A DNA stretch of 11,229 nucleotides from an uncultured Burkholderiales bacterium. GTDB lineage: Bacteria; Pseudomonadota; Gammaproteobacteria; Burkholderiales; Burkholderiaceae_C. The stretch covers positions 1 through 11,229 of the forward strand of contig CAJBLW010000525.1 of NCBI GenBank assembly GCA_903953985.1, given 5' to 3'. The translations under genes and the position numbers were made by a program. Of the stretch, positions 1 through 6,672 are shown piece after piece (within the stretch, counting starts at the first letter, position 1; each line of letters starts with the position of its first letter). A model generated the notes under the pieces. That model saw only the letters and a program-made list of their open reading frames with translations. It was not told the DNA's origin and did no database searches.

Positions 1-1016
1 AAACGGTCGATGATACGGCGCGACTGCACGCCACCCGAATCGATGTTGAGCATCAAGAGTTTGCGCTCAGGCCAACGGCTGATGTTGGCTTGCTGCAATT
101 GCAGCATCTCCATGTCTTCATTGAAGATGCCCCCCTGCCCTGCGCGGATCTTGTCGGTCAACTCGGTGTCATGGGGTTTGAACTGGCGCGCCATGCCCCA
201 GTGGTACCAGTGCGAAGTTTCGGTCTCGGGCGTGATGAAATCCACCACAACGCTGTAGGCCTTGTGCTCAGGTGCTGCGTCAAAACCCCCTTGGCCGGCC
301 AAGGCCACACCCACGTCGATCATGACGTGGCTCGGCGGGCTGAAACGGCAAATCTGCCAGCGGTCCACCTGGGCTTTCGGGTCCAGGCCGTTGGCGCTCA
401 TGGCCATTTGCCAAAAAGGGGGGGCCTGAATGCCCTGCATGTGGCGCTGCAACACAACTTGGTCGCCGTCGACCTTGGTTTCGCTGGGTGTCTCATCGAT
501 CTCGGGTTGGCCGATGCTGTTGGCGTGCACGTAGGTCTCGTGTGTCAGGTCCATCAGGTTGTCGATCATCAGGCGGTAATCGGCTTTGACGTGGTACAGC
601 CCGCCGCCATAGGCCCAGGCAGGGTTCTCAAAGAACTCAAACACCGGCATCTGCGATTGATCCACCTTGGACTGGTCGCCGGGCCAGACCCAGACAAAAC
701 CATAGCGCTCTACCACCGCATAACTCTTGATGGCCGGAAAGCCGCGCACGCGTTGACCGGGCATCTGCACGGTTTTGCCATCCCCCCCCATTTCAAGGCC
801 GTGGTAGCCGCACTGCAAATGGCCTTTGCACACCCGACCCAGTGACAAGGGTGCGCCCCGGTGCGGACAGAAATCCTCCACCGCTGCCACACGACCGTCC
901 GGACCTTTGAAGAAGGCCATTTTTTCGTTGCAGATGGTGCGGCCCAGGGGCTTGTCGCCCAGCGCTTCGAGTTCAGCCTCGGTGCAGGCCACATACCAGG
1001 TATTTTGGATGAACAT
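1..1016 (-). CDS. Rieske [2Fe-2S] aromatic oxygenase, vanillate O-demethylase (VanA)-like, 3' end cut by window edge
   Basis: Terminal oxygenase of the Rieske non-haem iron family; members hydroxylate or O-demethylate aromatic acids in the cytoplasm using electrons from a separate reductase. The start MFIQNTWYVAC is typical of the VanA branch. An AAAGG lies about 8 bases upstream. The Rieske cluster ligands are Cys50-X-His52 and Cys69-X2-His72. The mononuclear iron site is visible as Asp156, His159 and His164 in NLMDLTHETYVH (153-164). About 338 codons are present, ending in an SRRIIDR-like stretch usually near the family's C-terminus, so only a few residues should be missing. No reductase (VanB-type) gene is visible. 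It is third in the minus-strand row behind the TauD-like and Mrr-like genes, 115 bases from the latter. The substrate cannot be assigned: family membership is firm, vanillate is only one option. Confidence 0.9.
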   Translation of the reverse strand, partial: MFIQNTWYVACTEAELEALGDKPLGRTICNEKMAFFKGPDGRVAAVEDFCPHRGAPLSLGRVCKGHLQCGYHGLEMGGDGKTVQMPGQRVRGFPAIKSYAVVERYGFVWVWPGDQSKVDQSQMPVFEFFENPAWAYGGGLYHVKADYRLMIDNLMDLTHETYVHANSIGQPEIDETPSETKVDGDQVVLQRHMQGIQAPPFWQMAMSANGLDPKAQVDRWQICRFSPPSHVMIDVGVALAGQGGFDAAPEHKAYSVVVDFITPETETSHWYHWGMARQFKPHDTELTDKIRAGQGGIFNEDMEMLQLQQANISRWPERKLLMLNIDSGGVQSRRIIDR

Positions 1017-1131
1017 GTTTCAACCTTTATGCGAATGATGGATGTGCCCGGCGTGGCCGAGCTTTACGGATTTTGCTTGAGTTTCCAGATGCCAGGGGCT
1101 GACAACCAAGACCGATCCGCATGACTGGCGC

Positions 1132-1710
1132 TCACAAAGCTTTGACCTCTTTGTCCACCAAGATCACCAGATCTGCGCCGGTGATCAAGGTGATGCGGTG
1201 CTCTGCAGCGTAATCGTCGGCTTTCGTGCTGACTTGCCCCAAGCTGATGCAAACGCTGTTGCTGGCCTCGAGCGCATCGCGGTGCGCCACCAGTTCGCGC
1301 AGCGGCTCCAGGCCCATGGCGGCAGCTTTCCAGCGTTTGGCACTGACCACGGTGCGCACGCCTTTTTTTTCGAGCAGCATGTCGGCCGCACCTGTGAGGG
1401 GTGTGACGGTATAGCCCTGGCGGGTGAAGGCCGTGTCCAGCACCACCGAGAAATCTCGCCAGTTCATACCGGCGAGGTTTTGCAAACCTTTTTCCACCAG
1501 CGCTGGACTGGGCAAGTTGCGCTGTCGCCAAAAGGCCATGCACCCGATCACAAAGAACGGAAAGCCCCCCAACATGCCCACGCCCGCGTACTTCTCGGGC
1601 AACAAGGCGCCAGCCGCCAGGGCAACCACAACCACCAACACAAAACTGATCCACCATGGCGAGCGCAACAGCACCGCAAACAGCGATTTCTCGGACATCT
1701 TGAATTTCAC
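1132..1710 (-). CDS. Membrane-anchored Mrr-like restriction-endonuclease-fold protein
   Basis: A 192-residue protein with two hydrophobic segments near the N-terminus (about residues 18-36 and 47-61), followed by a cytosolic domain resembling the Mrr_cat (PD-(D/E)xK) fold. The Mrr-type core is recognisable: a conserved Asp110 in GAADMLLEKKG, then the beta strand VVSAKRWKA (121-129). In typical Mrr proteins the strand reads QxKRW; here Ser123 stands where Gln/Glu is expected, while Lys125 is kept. Nuclease activity is therefore doubtful. I chose the GTG at 1710 because a GGGAG lies 5 bases upstream; the ATG at 1698 (MSEKSL) has no such site at the right distance. It starts 51 bases after the TauD-like gene and may be cotranscribed. 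Its role is unknown: possibly DNA- or nucleotide-related at the membrane, or a repurposed fold. Confidence 0.75.
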   Translation of the reverse strand: MKFKMSEKSLFAVLLRSPWWISFVLVVVVALAAGALLPEKYAGVGMLGGFPFFVIGCMAFWRQRNLPSPALVEKGLQNLAGMNWRDFSVVLDTAFTRQGYTVTPLTGAADMLLEKKGVRTVVSAKRWKAAAMGLEPLRELVAHRDALEASNSVCISLGQVSTKADDYAAEHRITLITGADLVILVDKEVKAL

Positions 1711-1715
1711 ACACG

Positions 1716-1720
1716 CTCCC
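1716..1720 (-). promoter_or_regulatory. Ribosome binding site deciding the GTG start of the Mrr-like gene
   Basis: GGGAG on the minus strand, 5 bases before GTG at 1710 and 17 bases before the alternative ATG at 1698. The spacing favours the GTG. Confidence 0.5.
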
Positions 1721-1761
1721 AGTCAATCAAAAAGCCATCCCCGTGGTCGATTCGTCCATTA

Positions 1762-2586
1762 TCAAACGGGTGGGTCCCCCGCCAAGGTGATGCGGTGCAT
1801 CACCCGGCGAAAACCGTGGTAATCATTGACCGGGTTGTGCTGGGTGCAGCGGTTGTCCCACACCGCCAGTGAGTGGGGCTGCCAGACAAAGCGGCAGGTG
1901 AACTCGGGCTTGATCTGGTGCTGAAAAAGAAAGTTCAGGATGGGTGTGCTTTCGGCTTCGGTCATTCCGACGATGCCCGAGGTATGGGCCACGTTCACAT
2001 AAAGGGCTTTGCGCCCGGTTTCGGGGTGGGTGCGCACCAGCGGGTGGTGGGCCAAATACGCTTTTGGGGCGCTGTCTTTGCCATCGCTTTTGATGCGGTC
2101 TTCGCGGGTTTTGGACACATCGGCTTTGGCCGAACTGCTGATACCGACCAAGCCACCCAGCAGTGACTTCATGGTGTCGGACAAGGTGTCCCAGGCCATG
2201 TACTGGTTGGCAAACAGGGTGTCGCCACCATAAGGCGGCACCTCTTTGGCCAAGAGCATCGAGCCCATGGGGGGCTGCTCTAAGTACGTGGTGTCGGAGT
2301 GCCAAATACCACCAAAGTTGACTTTTTCGTGCTCGAGCTTTTTGACTTCGATGACACAGGGAAAGCCGTCCAGGCCCTTGACAAAGGGGTATTCGACCGG
2401 CTGGCCCAGGGTGTGAGCAAAACGCATGAATTGATCGGGCGCCAGATTCTGATCGCGGAAAAAAATGACCTGGTGCTGCAGCAGAGCGGCGCGAATGGCC
2501 TGTTGCAGATCGGCCGTGAGGGGCTGGGTCAAATCCACACCGTGCAGCTCAGCGCCCAGTGCGCCTGCGATTTGTCGAATGATCAT
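1762..2586 (-). CDS. TauD/TfdA-family Fe(II)/2-oxoglutarate-dependent dioxygenase
   Basis: A cytoplasmic non-haem iron oxygenase of 274 residues that couples 2-oxoglutarate decarboxylation to hydroxylation of a substrate; relatives act on taurine, alkyl sulfonates, phenoxyacetates and similar compounds. The iron triad is His96-X-Asp98 (WHSD) and His250 (RCTQHNP). Thr123 in GGDTLFAN and Arg261, 11 residues after His250, fit the 2-oxoglutarate site of TauD, and Arg265 sits where TauD's sulfonate-binding arginine lies. The length is normal for the family. The frame is open upstream to 2748, but MIIRQIAGALGAELHGVDL is the usual family N-terminus, so I start at 2586; there is no obvious Shine-Dalgarno there. 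It is divergent from the Bug/TctC operon and first of the leftward row. The true substrate is unknown. Confidence 0.9.
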   Translation of the reverse strand: MIIRQIAGALGAELHGVDLTQPLTADLQQAIRAALLQHQVIFFRDQNLAPDQFMRFAHTLGQPVEYPFVKGLDGFPCVIEVKKLEHEKVNFGGIWHSDTTYLEQPPMGSMLLAKEVPPYGGDTLFANQYMAWDTLSDTMKSLLGGLVGISSSAKADVSKTREDRIKSDGKDSAPKAYLAHHPLVRTHPETGRKALYVNVAHTSGIVGMTEAESTPILNFLFQHQIKPEFTCRFVWQPHSLAVWDNRCTQHNPVNDYHGFRRVMHRITLAGDPPV

Positions 2587-2698
2587 CGTTTCATTGTTGC
2601 ACAGGCACTTGGGTAAACCCCCATCTGAAATGTCCACCGCGAGACAAGCGCCGCCGCGGCTTCGTGTCATTCTGAACCTCTTGTTTTCTGGAGCTGAC
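2587..2698. promoter_or_regulatory. Divergent intergenic region between the TauD-like gene and the rightward operon
   Basis: These 112 bases separate the starts of two gene sets facing away from each other, so both promoters and any operator should lie here. I see no convincing -35/-10 pair on either strand and no clear long palindrome. The only firm signal is the ribosome binding site of the rightward gene at its right end. The role is inferred from position alone. Confidence 0.4.
2689..2693 (+). promoter_or_regulatory. Ribosome binding site deciding the start of the first Bug/TctC gene
   Basis: TGGAG ends 5 bases before ATG 2699. The frame is open far upstream (to 2465), but this site together with the signal peptide that begins here fixes the start. 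Confidence 0.7.
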
Positions 2699-3667
2699 AT
2701 GTTCAATCGTGGTTGGAAATTTTTAGCCCTCTCGCTGGGCTTGTGCATGGTTCAGGGCACCGCTCTGGCGCAGGACTTTTTGTCCAAGCCGGTGCGCATT
2801 GTGGTGCCGCAAACGCCGGGCGGCGCATCCGACGCGCTGGCCCGCATCGTGGGTCAAAAGTTGAGCGAAAAATGGGGCCAGGCGGTGGTGATCGAAAACC
2901 GTGCAGGGGCCGGTGGCAATGTGGGCATGGAGCATGTGGCGCAGGCCACGGCCGACGGCCACACGCTGCTGATGAGCTACGCCGGTTCACACGCCATCAA
3001 CGCGGCCTTGTACAAAAAACTGCCCTTCGATCCCGAAAAAGATTTTGAGCCCGTGGCCACATTGGCCACCCTGCCCTTTGTCTTGGTGGTGCGCCCCGAC
3101 TCGCCCGTCAAAAGCATCAAGGACCTGGTGGACCAAGGCCAGCGCTCGCCCTTGACTTTTGGCTCGGCAGGCAATGGTTCGGTGAACCATTTGCTGGGCG
3201 TCATGTTCAATGCCGCAGCCAGCACCAAGCTCGAACACATTCCCTACCGGGGCGCAGCACCGGCCATGCAGGATCTGATGGGCGGCCAGATCAACATGGT
3301 GTTCACCAGCTTGCCCTCGGTATCTGGGGCCATCAAGAGCGGCACGCTGCGCCCAGTGGCGGTGACCAGTGCAGCGCGCTCGGGTAACTTCCCCAACATT
3401 CCCACGATTGCTGAAGGGGGCTTCAAAGAGTTTGATGTGTCGCCCTGGTTTGGTTTGTTTGCCCCAGCCAAGACCCCGGCGGCGGTGATTCGCCGCATCA
3501 ACCAGGATGTGCAAGAGGTGCTGAAAAACAAGGACGTGATCGAGCGCTTCAATGCGCAAGGCGCCGATGTGCTGATCACCCAACCCGCTGAGTTTGCCGG
3601 CATGCTGAAAAGAGACCTGGCCAAGTGGAGCGTGGTGGTGAAGGCCTCTGGCGCTCAAATTGACTGA
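2699..3667 (+). CDS. Bug/TctC-family periplasmic tripartite tricarboxylate receptor, copy 1
   Basis: Extracytoplasmic solute-binding protein of the Bug (TctC, TTT) family, 322 residues, the usual length. These proteins capture carboxylates, amino acids or related small molecules in the periplasm and deliver them to a TctAB membrane transporter. The N-terminus (FLALSLGLCMVQGTALA, residues 8-24) is a signal peptide with likely cleavage after Ala24 before QDF. The mature protein opens with the family signature KPVRIVVPQTPGGASDALAR and continues with NRAGAGGNVG and HIPYRGAAPAMQDL(M)GGQI. It is the first gene of the rightward operon, directly followed by a paralogue. No tctA or tctB is in the window, so a shared transporter elsewhere is likely. 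The ligand cannot be read from the sequence. Confidence 0.92.
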   Translation: MFNRGWKFLALSLGLCMVQGTALAQDFLSKPVRIVVPQTPGGASDALARIVGQKLSEKWGQAVVIENRAGAGGNVGMEHVAQATADGHTLLMSYAGSHAINAALYKKLPFDPEKDFEPVATLATLPFVLVVRPDSPVKSIKDLVDQGQRSPLTFGSAGNGSVNHLLGVMFNAAASTKLEHIPYRGAAPAMQDLMGGQINMVFTSLPSVSGAIKSGTLRPVAVTSAARSGNFPNIPTIAEGGFKEFDVSPWFGLFAPAKTPAAVIRRINQDVQEVLKNKDVIERFNAQGADVLITQPAEFAGMLKRDLAKWSVVVKASGAQID

Positions 3668-3674
3668 CCCCGAC

Positions 3675-3680
3675 AAGGAA
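3675..3680 (+). promoter_or_regulatory. Ribosome binding site of the second Bug/TctC gene
   Basis: AAGGAA sits 7 bases before ATG 3688, within the 20-base gap between the two receptor genes. This is good spacing and supports that start. Confidence 0.65.
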
Positions 3681-3687
3681 ACAACCC

Positions 3688-4662
3688 ATGAACTTGAACA
3701 AGATTTCTCGCCGGAGCGCTGTGGCTTTGGCCCTGTGCCTGAGCACGGGCGCTTTTGCCCAAAACTGGCCTGATAAGCCGATCCGCATCGTAGTGGGCTT
3801 TGCGCCCGGTGGTTTCACCGATGTGCTGGCGCGCACCATTGGCCAAAAGCTGCAAGAGCGCTTGGGGCAATCGGTGGTGGTGGACAACAAGGCCGGTGCT
3901 GCGGGCACAGTAGGCGCCGACATCGTGGCCAAGGCCAGGCCCGACGGCTACACACTGCTGCTCGGACACAGCAATTCCAATTCGGTGGCCCCGGCGATTT
4001 ACCCCAAATTGCCTTACGACGTGGTGAAGGATTTCACGCCCATCATCCGCGTCGCGTCCACCCCTTTGCTGTTGACGGTGAACCCGAGCGTGCCCGCCAC
4101 CGATGTGCGCTCGTTTGTGGCGCTGGCCAAGCAAAAGCCCATGGGCCTGAGCTTTGCATCGTCGGGCAGTGGCAGTGCGCAACACCTGGCGGCGGCCCGC
4201 TTCATGCTGGCCACGCAGACGCAAATGAACCACATTCCCTACAAAGGCAGCGGCCAGGCGATTGTGGATTTGCTGTCGGGCCAGGTGAACCTGAACTTTG
4301 AAAGCCCACCCAATGTGATGCCGCATTACCAGGCGGGCAAGCTGCGGGTGCTGGCGATTACCAGCGAAAAGCGCTCGCCCCTGATGCCCAATGTGCCCAC
4401 CTTGGCCGAAGCCGGTGTGCCCAACGCCGAGATGCTGCAGAGGATTGCCGTGTTGGGCCCGCCCAAGTTGCCAGCCGACATCACCCGGCGCCAGACCACC
4501 GAGATCGCGGCCATCTTGAAGCTGCCCGATGTGGCCGAAAAAATCGCCTCACAAGGCGGTGAAATCATTGGCGGCACCCCCGAGTCGTTTGCGGCCTTCA
4601 TTCCCGAAGACAGCGCGTCGTGGGCCAAGCTGGTCAAAGACGCCAATGTGCGCATGGACTGA
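3688..4662 (+). CDS. Bug/TctC-family periplasmic tripartite tricarboxylate receptor, copy 2
   Basis: The second Bug-family solute receptor, 324 residues, in tandem with the first after 20 bases. The signal peptide covers about residues 1-24 (SRRSAVALALCLSTGAFA), with cleavage before QNW. The paired arginines give it a weakly Tat-like look, though a Sec signal is the default for the family. Family signatures are DKPIRIVVGFAPGGFTDVLAR near the mature N-terminus, NKAGAAGTVGAD, and NHIPYKGSGQAIVDLLSGQV. The two copies share the fold and these landmarks but differ widely between them, so they are old paralogues rather than a recent duplication. They probably bind different, related ligands or enantiomers; that is inference. 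The stop is 3 bases before the next gene. Confidence 0.92.
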   Translation: MNLNKISRRSAVALALCLSTGAFAQNWPDKPIRIVVGFAPGGFTDVLARTIGQKLQERLGQSVVVDNKAGAAGTVGADIVAKARPDGYTLLLGHSNSNSVAPAIYPKLPYDVVKDFTPIIRVASTPLLLTVNPSVPATDVRSFVALAKQKPMGLSFASSGSGSAQHLAAARFMLATQTQMNHIPYKGSGQAIVDLLSGQVNLNFESPPNVMPHYQAGKLRVLAITSEKRSPLMPNVPTLAEAGVPNAEMLQRIAVLGPPKLPADITRRQTTEIAAILKLPDVAEKIASQGGEIIGGTPESFAAFIPEDSASWAKLVKDANVRMD

Positions 4663-4665
4663 CGC

Positions 4666-5241
4666 GTGAAACCCCTACCCAAAACCACTGACCTGTGCGA
4701 TGCCTGCGATGACGCGCAGGCCTGCGCCGTGCTGTTTCAAAGTTACGGCCTGCGCCGGGCCTTCACCGGCCCCATGCGCACCCTGCGCATCCACGAAGAC
4801 ATTGCCCTGATGCGCGACACCGTGAGCCAAGCTGGCCAGGGCCAAGTACTGGTGATTGACGGCGGTGGCTCGGTGGCCCGCGCTTTGTTTGGCGACGTGA
4901 TGGCCGAGCTGGCCTCGCGCAATGGCTGGGCGGGCTTGGTCATTCACGGCGTGGTGCGCGATGCCGTCGAGCTGAACACCATCGACATTGGTGTGAAGGC
5001 TTTGGGCACGGTACCCAAGCGCGGCAGCCGCACCGGTGCGGGCGAGCGCGATGTGCCGGTGCACTTTGGCGGCGTGACCTTCACGCCCGGCGACCATGTG
5101 GTGGTCGATGCCGATGGTGTGATCGTGCTGCCCAGCGGTTTGACGGCGGCAGACATCGCCGTGGACGGCGTGGTGGCGGCCACCGCCGCCTATGCAGCAG
5201 GCACGCCGGCAGCAGGCACGGCCGCTACATCCAAGCCATGA
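4666..5241 (+). CDS. RraA-fold protein, probable 4-hydroxy-4-methyl-2-oxoglutarate-type (class II pyruvate) aldolase
   Basis: A 191-residue protein of the RraA/HMG-CHA aldolase family, with the GGGS loop (66-69), GLVIHGVVRDAVEL (90-103) and FGGVTFTPGD conserved. It carries the aldolase motif D-X20-R-D exactly (Asp77, Arg98, Asp99), which in characterised homologues binds the metal and substrate and supports cleavage of 4-hydroxy-4-methyl-2-oxoglutarate to two pyruvates, or oxaloacetate decarboxylation. From memory, E. coli RraA, the RNase E inhibitor, has Gln in place of that last Asp. Catalysis is thus likelier than RNase regulation, and the operon setting agrees. The start is GTG, 3 bases after the previous stop, with no clear Shine-Dalgarno, suggesting translational coupling; MKPLPKTTDLCDA matches family N-termini. 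The Ala/Gly/Thr-rich tail (about 174-191) is an unusual extension. The stop overlaps the next start (ATGA). Confidence 0.85.
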   Translation: MKPLPKTTDLCDACDDAQACAVLFQSYGLRRAFTGPMRTLRIHEDIALMRDTVSQAGQGQVLVIDGGGSVARALFGDVMAELASRNGWAGLVIHGVVRDAVELNTIDIGVKALGTVPKRGSRTGAGERDVPVHFGGVTFTPGDHVVVDADGVIVLPSGLTAADIAVDGVVAATAAYAAGTPAAGTAATSKP

Positions 5242-6662
5242 GCCCTCGCACCCTGTACCAGCGCATCGTCGATGCGCACACGGTCAGGCCGCTGGGAGAC
5301 AGCGGGCAAATTTTGCTGTACGTGGATCGGCAGGTGCTGAACGAATACACCAGCCCGCAGGCTTTTGCGGCCTTGCACGCGCAAGGGCGCCCAGTGTGGC
5401 GTCCATCGTCCACCTTTGCGGTGGTGGACCATGTGAACGCCACCACGCCGGTGCGCAACGCACGCACCATGGTGCTGGTGGATGCCGACCGGGCCAGACA
5501 GGTGAGCACGCTGGCAGAAAACTGTGCGCGGCACGGCATTGAGTTGTTTGACATGTTGGACGAGCGCCAGGGCATTGAGCATGTGGTGGCCAGCGAACAA
5601 GGCTGGGTGCTGCCCGGTATGGTGATGGCGGCGGGCGACAGCCACACCACCACACATGGGGCCATGGGGGCTTTGGGTTTTGGCATTGGCAGCAGCGAGA
5701 TCGAGCACCTGCTGGCCACCCAGACGCTGATTTACCGCCCACAAAAAAACATGCGCGTCACGGTGCACGGTCAGATGCCCCCCGGGGTCACGGCCAAAGA
5801 CCTGGTGCTGAGTCTGATCGCGCAGATCGGCGCCGATGGGGCGTCGGGCCATGTGATCGAATACGCCGGCGAGGCGATTCGGGCCTTGGGCGTGGAAGGC
5901 CGTTTGACGCTGTGCAACATGAGCGTGGAGGCCGCTGCACGTGGCGCCATCATTGCGCCCGATGACAGGTTGTTTGATTATTTACATGGCCGACCCCGGG
6001 TGCCGCAAGGCGCAAAGTGGGACGAGGCCGTGGCACATTGGCGCTTGCTGCGCAGCGATGACGGTGCGGTGTTTGACCGTGAGATCAGCCTGAACGCCAG
6101 CACACTGGCCCCGCGCGTGACCTGGGGCACCAGCCCGGACCAAGGCGTGCCCATCGATGGCGTGGTGCCCGACCCGGCCCGGGAAAGCGACGCGCAACGC
6201 CGGGGCGGCATGCAACGCGCTTTGGCCTACATGGACTTGCAGCCTGGCCAGGCTTTGCAGGGTTTGCCGATCAGCCACGCCTTCATTGGCTCGTGCACCA
6301 ACAGCCGCATCGACGACCTGCGCGATGCGGCGCGTTTTCTCAAGGGCCGACGTGTCGCGCCCGGTGTGCGGGCGCTGGTGGTGCCCGGCTCGTCGATGGT
6401 GCGCGCGCAGGCTGAGGCCGAAGGCATTGCCCGCATTTTTGAAGAAGCAGGTTTTGAATGGCGCCAGGCCGGTTGCTCGATGTGCGTGGCCATGAACGAA
6501 GACCATCTGAACGCCGGGGACCGCTGCGCCTCCAGCACCAACCGCAACTTTGAAGGCCGCCAGGGCCTGGGCGCACGCACCCACCTGATGAGCCCAGCCA
6601 TGGTGGCGGCTGCTGCCGTCAGCGGCGCGCTGACCGATTTGCGCGCCCTGCCCTGTCACTGA
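5238..6662 (+). CDS. LeuC-like large subunit of an aconitase-family hydratase/isomerase
   Basis: A 474-residue protein closely resembling the 3-isopropylmalate dehydratase large subunit. The [4Fe-4S] cluster ligands are Cys353 (IGSCTNSR), Cys413 and Cys416 (GCSMC), with the spacing seen in LeuC. Other LeuC landmarks are AAGDSHTTTHGAMGALGFGIG, GVTAKDLVLSLI, RLTLCNMSVEA and CASSTNRNFEGRQG. With the next gene it should form a LeuCD-type heterodimer or heterotetramer that adds, removes or shifts water on a 2-hydroxy or unsaturated diacid. The usual reaction is 2- to 3-isopropylmalate, but related pairs act on citramalate/citraconate or dimethylmalate. The neighbours here are an aldolase and transport receptors, with no leuA or leuB, so I favour a catabolic role. 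The start overlaps the RraA-like stop by ATGA. Family certain, substrate unknown. Confidence 0.88.
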   Translation: MSPRTLYQRIVDAHTVRPLGDSGQILLYVDRQVLNEYTSPQAFAALHAQGRPVWRPSSTFAVVDHVNATTPVRNARTMVLVDADRARQVSTLAENCARHGIELFDMLDERQGIEHVVASEQGWVLPGMVMAAGDSHTTTHGAMGALGFGIGSSEIEHLLATQTLIYRPQKNMRVTVHGQMPPGVTAKDLVLSLIAQIGADGASGHVIEYAGEAIRALGVEGRLTLCNMSVEAAARGAIIAPDDRLFDYLHGRPRVPQGAKWDEAVAHWRLLRSDDGAVFDREISLNASTLAPRVTWGTSPDQGVPIDGVVPDPARESDAQRRGGMQRALAYMDLQPGQALQGLPISHAFIGSCTNSRIDDLRDAARFLKGRRVAPGVRALVVPGSSMVRAQAEAEGIARIFEEAGFEWRQAGCSMCVAMNEDHLNAGDRCASSTNRNFEGRQGLGARTHLMSPAMVAAAAVSGALTDLRALPCH

Positions 6663-6672
6663 AAGCCCAGGC

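Noticed and set aside
90..845. Long plus-strand open frame opposite the Rieske gene
   Set aside because: The minus strand encodes an unmistakable Rieske oxygenase with all metal ligands; the opposite frame is His/Val-rich, matches no family, and is a high-GC antisense shadow.
1017..1131. Promoter or terminator between the Mrr-like and Rieske genes
   Set aside because: Only an AAAGG ribosome site is convincing; no paired -35/-10 boxes or GC-rich hairpin with a T run could be supported.
1198..1872. Long plus-strand open frame opposite the Mrr-like gene and the end of the TauD-like gene
   Set aside because: It spans two real minus-strand genes and their gap, and the translation is compositionally odd with no recognisable domain.
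2587..2748. N-terminal extension of the TauD-like protein
   Set aside because: The family begins at MIIRQIAG; the extra 54 residues would cross the divergent promoter region and the start of the receptor gene.
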